From Nocardia kruczakiae NBRC 101016 (GTDB lineage Bacteria > Actinomycetota > Actinomycetes > Mycobacteriales > Mycobacteriaceae), in assembly GCF_001612965.1 (NCBI RefSeq), contig NZ_BDBL01000033.1:38756-102755 (forward strand): DNA of 64,000 nucleotides, read 5' to 3'. The translations under genes were made by a program, and so were the position numbers. The notes under the pieces were generated by a model. That model was not told where the DNA came from. It did no database searches and saw nothing but the letters and a program-made list of their open reading frames with translations. Below are positions 43,207 to 50,256 of this stretch, one piece after another (within the stretch, counting starts at the first letter, position 1; each line of letters starts with the position of its first letter).

Positions 43207-44304
43207 ATGGATTTCACACTTACCGAGGGGCAGCAGGATCTCGCGCGGCTGACCGGCGAGGTCTGCGCCAAACTCGTCACCGCCGACCGGCTGCGGGAAC
43301 TGGACAAGGCCGAGGTCCGCTTCGACGACCAACTCTGGCGGTCGCTGGCCGAGACCGGCGTGCTCGCGGCCGCGCTGCCGGAATCGGTGGGCGGCAGCGG
43401 ACTCGGTGCGCTGGAACAGACCGCGATCCTGCGGGAGATCGGCAAATCCGCCGCCCCCGTGCCCTATCTGTGGTCGGTCGTCCTCGGCGCCGGCGCGCTG
43501 GCCCGCTGGGGTGACGAGGCGCAGCGCGAGCTGGCGGCGAAAGCCGGTGCGGGCGAGACGATTCTGGCCGTGGCACTGTCGGAGGAACGCAACTGGGAGC
43601 CGGCGAAGCCCACCACGACCGCGACCGAGGAGGGCGGCTGGAAGCTGGTCGGCGCCAAGACGGTTGTTCCCTTCGCCGCACAGTCCGCGCGAATCCTGGT
43701 GCCCGCCACGGTCTCCGGCAAAGCCGCGGTCTTCCTGGTCGACCCGGCGGACGCGCGCGTCACGCCGCAGCAGGTGGTCGACCGCAGCCCGCAGGCCGAG
43801 GTCGAATTCGATTCCACGCCCGCCGAATTGATCGGCACCGTGGACGACGGCGCCGAAATCCTCGCGTGGCTGCTGAACCACGGCTGGCTCGGCCTGGCCG
43901 CACAACAGCTCGGGACCTTGGAGCGCGCGGTCGAACTCGTCGCCGAATACGGCCGTGAGCGTGAGCAGTTCAATCGCAAGATCGGCAGCTTCCAGGCGGT
44001 CGCGCAGCGGCTGGCCGACGGCTACATCGACCTGCAGGGGCTGCGACTGGCGGTCACCCAGGCCGCGTGGCGGGTCGACGAGGGGCTGCCGGCGGAGGCG
44101 GAGATCCACACCGCCAAATTCTGGGCCGCCGAGGCCGGTCACCGCATCGCCCACACCGCCGTGCACGTGCACGGTGGCGTCGGCATCGACCGCGACCACA
44201 TCGTCCAGTGCTACTTCACCGCCGCCAAACACAACGAGTTCGCGCTCGGCGGCGCCACCGATCACCTGCGCGCTCTGGGCACCCTCCTGGCCGAGGCCCA
44301 CTGA
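43207..44304 (+). CDS. fadE27: Acyl-CoA dehydrogenase FadE27 (ChsE5-type beta subunit)
   Basis: The 365-aa acyl-CoA dehydrogenase paralogue has FTLTEGQQDLARLTGEVCAK at the start, a shortened middle domain, and VHVHGGVGIDRDHIVQCYFT near the C-terminus. Compared with FadE26 it lacks the GGGTNEVQRDIIA motif, as expected of the beta subunit in the alpha2-beta2 enzymes of sterol degradation. GGAACA precedes the ATG. The gene is followed by an 18-bp hairpin with a T-rich tail, and its end overlaps a convergent kinase gene by 43 bp. Confidence 0.9.
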   Translation: MDFTLTEGQQDLARLTGEVCAKLVTADRLRELDKAEVRFDDQLWRSLAETGVLAAALPESVGGSGLGALEQTAILREIGKSAAPVPYLWSVVLGAGALARWGDEAQRELAAKAGAGETILAVALSEERNWEPAKPTTTATEEGGWKLVGAKTVVPFAAQSARILVPATVSGKAAVFLVDPADARVTPQQVVDRSPQAEVEFDSTPAELIGTVDDGAEILAWLLNHGWLGLAAQQLGTLERAVELVAEYGREREQFNRKIGSFQAVAQRLADGYIDLQGLRLAVTQAAWRVDEGLPAEAEIHTAKFWAAEAGHRIAHTAVHVHGGVGIDRDHIVQCYFTAAKHNEFALGGATDHLRALGTLLAEAH

Positions 44305-44855
44305 CGCAGGCGCTCGCCCGGGCCGAACCGCCGCTCCACCGGTTCGGCCCGGGCGAGTATTTCTCCGACGGTCTCCTCGACCGTGAGATCGGTTGTGTCC
44401 AGCCATAATCCGATGCGAGGCGTTTCCGCGTGCAGGACGGTGTCGAGCTGATCCACGGTGAAGACCCCGTAGGCCTTCTTGTCCCGTCCGGCCTCACGCC
44501 GGGCCACCGCGGCCGGACGCGGGCTCAGCACGACCACGTACAACGGGTCGGTGTGAATCTGCTCGATCATCCACGGCAGCAGATCGCCCAGGACGACGTC
44601 CTGGACCACCGCCGTGAATCCCGCGGCGGCGTAGTCGTCGGCCGTCGCGGCGGCCAGGCGGTGCCGTAACCGCAACTGCCGCAGGGCTTCCTCGCTCGGT
44701 TCGCCGGACATCTCCGCGCGGCCACCGACCACGAAGCGGCGGAACACGTCACCGTGGACGTGGGCGGAGCGGGGCAGTCGTTCGGCGAGGGCCTGCGCGA
44801 CCGTCGATTTTCCGGCCGCTTGGATACCGGTGATCAGGTAGACGGCACTCGACAT
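44262..44855 (-). CDS. P-loop AAA-type kinase of unknown substrate
   Basis: The 197-aa protein has Walker A GIQAAGKST (residues 9-17), a Walker-B-like VVQDVVLGDLLPWMIEQI and a basic lid segment VARREAGRDKKAYGVFTVDQ. This resembles chloramphenicol-phosphotransferase-like or zeta-like small kinases. Its last 30 residues run through the fadE27 terminator and the fadE27 3' end, so the C-terminus is probably a late extension. It has no antitoxin-like neighbour. The substrate is unknown. Confidence 0.72.
   Translation of the reverse strand: MSSAVYLITGIQAAGKSTVAQALAERLPRSAHVHGDVFRRFVVGGRAEMSGEPSEEALRQLRLRHRLAAATADDYAAAGFTAVVQDVVLGDLLPWMIEQIHTDPLYVVVLSPRPAAVARREAGRDKKAYGVFTVDQLDTVLHAETPRIGLWLDTTDLTVEETVGEILARAEPVERRFGPGERLRQWASARRVPRARR
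44313..44357 (+). terminator. Strong terminator of fadE26-fadE27
   Basis: CTCGCCCGGGCCGAACCG (44313-44330) and CGGTTCGGCCCGGGCGAG (44340-44357) form a perfect 18-bp stem with a 9-base loop, followed by TATTTCTCC. It begins eight bases past the fadE27 stop codon and lies inside the coding sequence of the convergent kinase. Confidence 0.85.
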
Positions 44856-45016
44856 GGCCGGACGGTATCGCGCAGGACACTCGACCGCTAGCGAATTTTC
44901 CCGGCCGGTGCGGCATCAGTGCAGCTCAGAGCCGGTGCGCCGAGGTTTCCGATGAGTTTGCCGCGCCCACCGCGTCTCTACTGACGACACGTATTGATGC
45001 CGCGAGAGGACCGGAC

Positions 45017-45436
45017 ATGCCCAGCAAGATGATCTTCATCAATCTCCCCGTCGAGAATCTGGAGCGGTCCACATCGTTCTACGAGGCGCTGGGCTGGAAG
45101 GTGAATCCGGACTTCACCGACGAGAACGCCGCCTGCGTGGTGGTCGACGACAACATCTGTCTGATGCTGCTGGTCCGGCAGTACTTCGACACCTTCACCA
45201 ACCGCCCGATCGCCGACACCCGGGCGGCCACCGGTTCGATCTACGCGCTCTCACTGGGCAGCAGGGCGGAGGTCGAGTCGCTGATCGCCGCCGCGGTGGG
45301 CGCGGGCGCCACGGAGGAGGTCAGCGAGGACAAACGCGCCCAGGAGGAGGCGGTGGGCATGTTCAGCCGCGCCTTCGTCGATCCCGACGGTCACCACTGG
45401 GAGGCCTTCTGGATGGATTATCCCGGCGGCAACTGA
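45017..45436 (+). CDS. VOC (glyoxalase/bleomycin-resistance) family protein
   Basis: The 139-aa protein has two beta-alpha-beta-beta-beta modules. It begins MPSKMIFINLPVENLERSTS and ends DPDGHHWEAFWMDYPGG, with a metal-ligand Glu in HWEAF; the first-half ligand position is not a clear His. Family members are lactoylglutathione lyase-like isomerases, dioxygenases or resistance proteins. It converges on a hydrolase gene over a 28-bp palindrome. The function is unassigned. Confidence 0.82.
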   Translation: MPSKMIFINLPVENLERSTSFYEALGWKVNPDFTDENAACVVVDDNICLMLLVRQYFDTFTNRPIADTRAATGSIYALSLGSRAEVESLIAAAVGAGATEEVSEDKRAQEEAVGMFSRAFVDPDGHHWEAFWMDYPGGN

Positions 45437-45442
45437 TCCGCG

Positions 45443-45470
45443 CCGGGTGAGCGGCCGGCCGCTCACCCGG
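45443..45470. terminator. Perfect 28-bp palindrome between convergent genes
   Basis: CCGGGTGAGCGGCC is followed directly by its reverse complement, with no spacer (45443-45470), between the VOC stop (45436) and the hydrolase stop (45475). As RNA it would form a long hairpin on either strand, so it probably serves as a bidirectional terminator. There is no T-tract. Confidence 0.65.
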
Positions 45471-45474
45471 GCGT

Positions 45475-46287
45475 TCATGCCGTCTGCGCGTCCAGGAAGC
45501 TGATGATCTTGGCGTGGAAACCGGCCGGGTCCTCGCCCGGAGCCCCGTGGCCGGCATCGATCTCGGCGTAGCGGGCGTCGGGTATCGCGGCGAGCAGCTG
45601 CTGTTGCTGCGCCGCCGGAACGACCCGATCGTGCGCACTGGCCAGGATCAGCGTCGGCGCGGCGATGTTGCCGAGCAGATCGGTGAGATCCACGGTGCGA
45701 TCCACCTCGGTCTGCCGTGCGGCGCCGCGCGCGATCACCTTCGCCAGCTGTTCGATCAGGGCCGCGTTCTGTTCCGCGCTGGTCCGCTCCCAGTAGCGCG
45801 GGCCGAACGCCATCAGCGGCAGCATGTGCGCGAACAGGCTGGTGCCGTAGGCGGCATCGGCGCGCAGCACCTCGATCCAGTAGCGGAATTCGGCGTCCAT
45901 CCGCGCGTCGGTGCGCACCCAGCCCGCATGCATCAGCAGGGAGCGCACGCGGTCGGGTACGGTCGCCGCGACGTGCGCGGCCACCACCGCGCCCAGCGAA
46001 TGCCCGACCAGGTGGAATCGGGCCAGTCCGGCGTGGTCGGCGACGGCGCGCACCTCGGCGGCCAGATCGGCCACGGTGAGCGCGCCGCCGTGGTCGACGG
46101 TGTCACCGGAGCCCGAATAGTCCAGTGCCACAACGGTATAGCGGTCGGCGATGTCCGCGGTCAGCGGTGTCCACTGGTCGCGGGCGGCCGCCGTGCCGTG
46201 GACCAGCACGACCGCCGGACCCGTTCCGGTCACCTCATAGGCGACCTCGGCGGTTCCGCCATGGATTCGGGCTGTTGCAAATGTCAT
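45475..46287 (-). CDS. Alpha/beta-fold hydrolase
   Basis: The 270-aa hydrolase has VVLVHGTAAARDQW (oxyanion loop), DYSGSGDT, the nucleophile elbow LVGHSLGAV, an Asp in SAHDRVVP and a His in DAGHGAPGED. It is the downstream member of a two-hydrolase operon, 32 bp after the other one, which is only distantly similar. The substrate is unknown; the pair may act on related esters or ring-cleavage products. Confidence 0.85.
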   Translation of the reverse strand: MTFATARIHGGTAEVAYEVTGTGPAVVLVHGTAAARDQWTPLTADIADRYTVVALDYSGSGDTVDHGGALTVADLAAEVRAVADHAGLARFHLVGHSLGAVVAAHVAATVPDRVRSLLMHAGWVRTDARMDAEFRYWIEVLRADAAYGTSLFAHMLPLMAFGPRYWERTSAEQNAALIEQLAKVIARGAARQTEVDRTVDLTDLLGNIAAPTLILASAHDRVVPAAQQQQLLAAIPDARYAEIDAGHGAPGEDPAGFHAKIISFLDAQTA

Positions 46288-46319
46288 CGAATATCCTTGT
46301 GTCGCAGTTGGTTCGGTGG

Positions 46320-47111
46320 TCAGGCCGCAGCCTGCAGAGCGAAGTTCGCGATCGCCGCGCGCAGGGCGGCCGTGAACTCGGCGGCCCGCTCCTGTTGCGG
46401 CATATGGCCCGCGCCGGCGATCACGCCGACCCGCGCGCCCGGTGTGAGCGCCGCGCAGGCTCGCGCCACCGCCACCGGGATTTCGGCGTCCAGCTCGCCG
46501 TGCAGATAGTGGATCGGCGTGCGCAGCCGCGGCAGCCGCGGCCGGGGATCGTAGGTCGCGAAGAGGTGGAACAGTTCATCGATGTACACACCCGAATCGA
46601 GGATCTGCCGCACGGTCCAGTCCACCAGGGCCGGCGAGGTTCCCGGGGCATACCAGTTCGGCACCCAGCGCGCGACGAATTCGGCCCGGTGATCCCGCAT
46701 TTCGCCGATGATCTCGGCCAGCGGCATCCCCTGTCCGGGCCAGTAGGCCGGGCCGTCGACCGCGACCACGCCGCCGAGCAGATCCGGACGGGCCAGCGCC
46801 AGTTCGGTCGCGAAGGTCGCGCCCACCGAGGATCCGATCACGACGGGGCGATGCAGCCCGAGTTGCCGGATGAGCTCCACCAGGTCGGCGAGCACACCGG
46901 TGAGGTTGTTGCCGGCGACCGGCCGGTCCGAACGCCCGCAGCCGCGCCAATCGACGGTGACCACCCGGAACTCGGTGACCAACGCCGCCTGCTGAGCGCC
47001 CCACACCCGCCCGCTGGTACCCCAGCCGTGCAGGAACAGCAGCGGCTGCCCGGTTCCCTGATCCTCGTAGTACAGCTGGACGTCGTCGACGGTGAGATAC
47101 GGCATGGTCAT
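46320..47111 (-). CDS. Alpha/beta-fold hydrolase
   Basis: The 263-aa hydrolase has LLFLHGWGTSGRVWGAQ, DWRGCGRSDRP, the elbow VIGSSVGAT with the catalytic Ser, a lid domain, HGELDAEIP (Asp) and GAGHMPQQE (His). ATG 47111 is chosen with GGGAAGTG just upstream. The frame runs further upstream but would cross the divergent LysR promoter. The LysR gene at 47225 is divergent and 113 bp away, and is the likely activator. Confidence 0.85.
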   Translation of the reverse strand: MTMPYLTVDDVQLYYEDQGTGQPLLFLHGWGTSGRVWGAQQAALVTEFRVVTVDWRGCGRSDRPVAGNNLTGVLADLVELIRQLGLHRPVVIGSSVGATFATELALARPDLLGGVVAVDGPAYWPGQGMPLAEIIGEMRDHRAEFVARWVPNWYAPGTSPALVDWTVRQILDSGVYIDELFHLFATYDPRPRLPRLRTPIHYLHGELDAEIPVAVARACAALTPGARVGVIAGAGHMPQQERAAEFTAALRAAIANFALQAAA

Positions 47112-47224
47112 CACTTCCCGGTGCGGTTTCCGATGTGCTGAGACCAGGAAATCGCGTTCGGCCGCGCCGAAAAATGAGGGAACCGCGCTGGCACTGTTCA
47201 CCGAAACTGATTAATCTCGCCGCC

Positions 47225-48112
47225 GTGGAGCTCCGCCAATTGCACTACTTCCTGACCGTGGCCGAGGAACTGCACTTCGGACGCGCGGCCGAGCGGCTGC
47301 ATATCGTGCAGTCGGCCGTCAGTCAGCAGATCACCCGGCTGGAGCGGGAATTGGGCGTCGCACTGTTCGAGCGGACCACTCGCACGGTGCGCCTCACCGA
47401 GGGCGGGCGGCGACTGCTCCCGCATGCCGAACAGGTACTCGCCGCGGTGGCGCAGGCCCGTGCCGCCATCGACGATCTGCGCGTCGAACGCACCGGCACG
47501 ATCCGGCTGGGCACCAGCACCGGCCTCGGCACCCGCCTGGAGAACATTCTCGTGGCCTTCGCTCACCGCGCCCCGCACGCCCACCTCGAACTGGTCGACG
47601 CGGACACCGAGAGTCGGATGAAGCGGGTGCGCTCGGGGGAACTGGACGCGGCGATCGTGCGTGGTCCGCGGGACGAACCCGGCCTCGAACTGCTGCCGCT
47701 GTGGTCCGACCGACTGGTGGCCGCGATCCCCGCTCGGCACGACCTCGCGGTGTTGCGCGAGATCGACCTCGCGCGCCTCGCGCAGTTGCCACTGCGATTG
47801 GTCGCCCGCGCCCGCAATCCCACCCTCTACGACCTGGTCGTCGATTCGTGCCGGGAGGCCGGGTTCGCACCGGCCTTCGGACCGGAGTTCACCACCGAAC
47901 AGGACACGCTGGCCGCGATCGGCTTCGGCGCGCCGAGCTGGACGGTGTACTACGCGGCCCAGGCGGCGAATTTGTCGTTCCCGGGGGTGGTCTGGCGTCC
48001 TCTGCGCAACCCGGAGCCGAGGATGCCGAGCTATCTCGCGGTGCGGCCCGATCCGCCGCGTGCCGAGTTGCGCGCACTCATCGAGGCCTGCCACACCGTC
48101 ACCGACCGATGA
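47225..48112 (+). CDS. LysR family transcriptional regulator
   Basis: The 295-aa regulator has an N-terminal wHTH (MELRQLHYFLTVAEELHFGR, then ERLHIVQSAVSQQITRLE) and a periplasmic-binding-like effector domain to the end. Homology starts at GTG 47225; the frame is open 30 codons upstream. It is divergent from two co-directional hydrolase genes. LysR proteins of this type usually activate such a divergent operon in response to the pathway substrate. Confidence 0.88.
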   Translation: MELRQLHYFLTVAEELHFGRAAERLHIVQSAVSQQITRLERELGVALFERTTRTVRLTEGGRRLLPHAEQVLAAVAQARAAIDDLRVERTGTIRLGTSTGLGTRLENILVAFAHRAPHAHLELVDADTESRMKRVRSGELDAAIVRGPRDEPGLELLPLWSDRLVAAIPARHDLAVLREIDLARLAQLPLRLVARARNPTLYDLVVDSCREAGFAPAFGPEFTTEQDTLAAIGFGAPSWTVYYAAQAANLSFPGVVWRPLRNPEPRMPSYLAVRPDPPRAELRALIEACHTVTDR

Positions 48113-48357
48113 CCTGCTCGTAGCCTCCCTCTCGCCGAAGATGTTCTGCTCCAGCGCAATTCGTTCCACCCCGCGACCTCCGCCGACGTACCCGGCGCGG
48201 CCACTCCGGCCTTGCCGAGCTATCGGCGCGCCACGCGAGCCCTGCGGCCACCCGCGAACATCTCGCAATACCGATACCATGTGATCGCGGTATTCTCCTG
48301 TGGCGCAACGTCTTCCGATTTTCGTATGCTGGAACTCCGAGCGGTGGGGGGTATCCG

Positions 48358-48501
48358 GTGAAACGTCTGCTGATGTTCGTTCTGGCGGCCGTCGCGGCGC
48401 TCTCGAGCTACGACTACGCACGCTCCCCCGGACACGTCGGGATGGCGGTGGCGGCCGGAGTCGTCATCACGATCTGGCTGACCGCCAAGGCGATCGACTG
48501 A
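48358..48501 (+). CDS. 47-aa membrane peptide
   Basis: The short gene GTG 48358 to TGA 48501 encodes MKRLLMFVLAAVAALSSYDY, then a polar turn (ARSPGHVG) and a second hydrophobic helix (MAVAAGVVITIWLTAKAID). GGGGGG lies about eight bases upstream of the GTG, and a strong hairpin follows the stop. Function is unknown; two short helices could insert in the membrane as a hairpin. Confidence 0.5.
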   Translation: MKRLLMFVLAAVAALSSYDYARSPGHVGMAVAAGVVITIWLTAKAID

Positions 48502-48505
48502 CAGT

Positions 48506-48537
48506 CGTGTGGCCCCCGATTTGTCGAGGGCCACACG
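48506..48537 (+). terminator. Hairpin terminator after the 47-aa gene
   Basis: CGTGTGGCCC (48506-48515) pairs with GGGCCACACG (48528-48537), and CGA/TCG inside the loop can extend the fold. It starts five bases past the stop codon at 48501. No T-tract is seen. Confidence 0.65.
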
Positions 48538-48549
48538 CGGGTTGCGTGG

Positions 48550-48885
48550 TCACGCACCGGCCGGCACTCGCTCACGAGCCGGCGACCGGAACGTCGCCCA
48601 GCCGAGCGCCGCCGCCGGCACCGCGATTCCCGCAGCGGCGCCGACCTCGGGGGCACGGACCACCGCGAAGACGGCCGCGCCCAGGCCCAGCGTCGCGGTC
48701 AGGGCACCGAGCACGTCGACCGAACCGCCGGGCGCGGCCGCCCCGCCGGGAACCAGCACCGCGGCCGCGACGACGGCCAGCGCGGCGATCGGGATGTTGA
48801 TGTAGAAGACCCACGGCCACGAGGCGTACTCGGTGATGAGCCCGCCGAGAAATACGCCGGCGGTACCGCCCGCCGGGGCGGCGGC
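48550..48885 (-). pseudogene. Relic of an MFS (DHA2-type) drug transporter
   Basis: About 110 codons read GGTAGVFLGGLITEYASWPW, VFYINIPIAALAVVAAAVLV and a hydrophobic continuation. This corresponds to membrane helices 5 to 8 of 14-helix multidrug transporters (the region around the WRWIFFINVP motif). The N-terminal helices with motif A and everything after helix 8 are missing, and the frame ends in a stop. It lies between the 47-aa peptide and the sigma factor gene. Confidence 0.75.
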
Positions 48886-48986
48886 GCGGATACCCGAGTC
48901 GACATGGAAATGCTCACTCCTCGGTTGCGGGCGCCTCCGCTGCGCCCGAGACTCCGAGGTCGATATCTCTGTGACCGCGAAAGAAG

Positions 48987-49019
48987 AAGGCCCGTCGGTC
49001 ATTCGACCGGCGAGCCCTT
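48987..49019 (-). terminator. Intrinsic terminator of the ECF sigma factor gene
   Basis: On the minus strand, an imperfect hairpin (core GACCGGCG paired with CGTCGGTC around a 4-base loop, extended by GGC/GCC) follows the sigma factor stop at 49036 by about 17 bases. A T-rich run, TTCTTCTTTC, comes next. This is the most canonical U-tailed terminator in the window after the fadE27 one. Confidence 0.7.
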
Positions 49020-49035
49020 CACGATGCCGAACGGA

Positions 49036-50025
49036 TCAATCGCGCAACTCCGGTGGCAATCCGAACAGCGGGAACAGCCGGTCGGTGTCGAGGAAGAAGT
49101 TCAACCCGCTGATCGCGGGGCCGTCGAATTCCAGCACCGTGATCGACCAGGGCGAGAAGACCCCGGGCTCGTCGGTGGGTTTGTACTGACCGAAGGCCGG
49201 CAGTCCGTTGGCGCCGGCCAGCGGGATCAACCGCGAACCCCGGCAGGCCGAGGGACCTTCCGACAGCATGAACCGAGCGACGTTCTCCGGGCCGGAGACC
49301 CACAGCTCGATAGGCGGCATCGACAGCGCCACATCCTGTTTCAGCAGCGAGGTGAGCGCATCCATGTCGTAGGCCTCGAAGGCGCGCACGAAACCGTCGA
49401 CGAGTTTGCGCTGGCTGTCGTCGGATTCGTCGTAGCCGCTCGACTCCGAGGGCTGCACCTTCGACATGGTCGCGCGTGCCCGCTGCAGCGCGCTGTTGAC
49501 CGAGGCCGGCGACATCGTCAACATCTCGGCCGTCTCGTTGGCCGAGAACCGCAGCACCTCCCGCATGATGAGGATCGCCCGCTGGGTGGCCGGCAGATGC
49601 TGACAGGCCGCCACGAACGCCAGCCGCAGCGAATCCTTGGTGCTGGCATGTTCGGCCGGGTCGGCGCCGAAGGCCAGCGCGTTCGGAATCGGTTCCACCC
49701 ACACGTAATCCGGCTGCGGCGGCGGCAGCGGGCTGTCCGGACTCGACGGCCCGGACAGATCCATCGGCCGGGCCCGGCGCTGCGGGCCGTCGAGCATATC
49801 CAGGCAGATGTTCGTGGTGATCTTGTACAGCCACGATCGCAGACTGGACCGGCCCTCGAACGAGTCGTAGGCCTTCCAGGCCCGAGTGAAAGTCTCCTGA
49901 ACCGCGTCCTCTGCCTCGAACGAGGAACCCAACATCCGATAGGCGTAAGCACACAGCTCCCGCCGGTAACTCTCGAATTGCTGCAGCACGTCGTCGACGG
50001 TGCCGGCGGAAGCTTGTTCGCTCAT
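49036..50025 (-). CDS. ECF RNA polymerase sigma factor with C-terminal SnoaL-like domain (SigG-type)
   Basis: The 329-aa protein has sigma region 2 (CAYAYRMLGSSFEAEDAVQE, then SLRSWLYKITTNICLDML) and region 4 (LPATQRAILIMREVLRFSAN, then SPASVNSALQRAR). A C-terminal domain of about 130 residues looks like a SnoaL/NTF2 fold (FVRAFEAYDMDALTSLLKQD). Sigma factors of this build (SigG in mycobacteria, related to ECF41) use the C-terminal domain for self-control rather than an anti-sigma factor, and none is encoded nearby. ATG 50025 is used; upstream codons do not look coding. Confidence 0.85.
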   Translation of the reverse strand: MSEQASAGTVDDVLQQFESYRRELCAYAYRMLGSSFEAEDAVQETFTRAWKAYDSFEGRSSLRSWLYKITTNICLDMLDGPQRRARPMDLSGPSSPDSPLPPPQPDYVWVEPIPNALAFGADPAEHASTKDSLRLAFVAACQHLPATQRAILIMREVLRFSANETAEMLTMSPASVNSALQRARATMSKVQPSESSGYDESDDSQRKLVDGFVRAFEAYDMDALTSLLKQDVALSMPPIELWVSGPENVARFMLSEGPSACRGSRLIPLAGANGLPAFGQYKPTDEPGVFSPWSITVLEFDGPAISGLNFFLDTDRLFPLFGLPPELRD

Positions 50026-50256
50026 GCGGATCACTGTGGCACAGGGCACCGACAGAAAACACCCCGGAAGTAGGGGCATCGACACGGACGCCGTGCTCAG
50101 CAGGCCGCGGCTCCGCAATGGCGCTCGACGGATCTTCGGCGGACGACGGTCGCCGCCTTCCGGCGATACGAGATCGCCGCGCCTCCACTCCGGTGGCGGG
50201 CGCGGCGATATCGATTGCCAGTTATTTACTTCGGCGAGCTATCTATTTCCGCGTGG

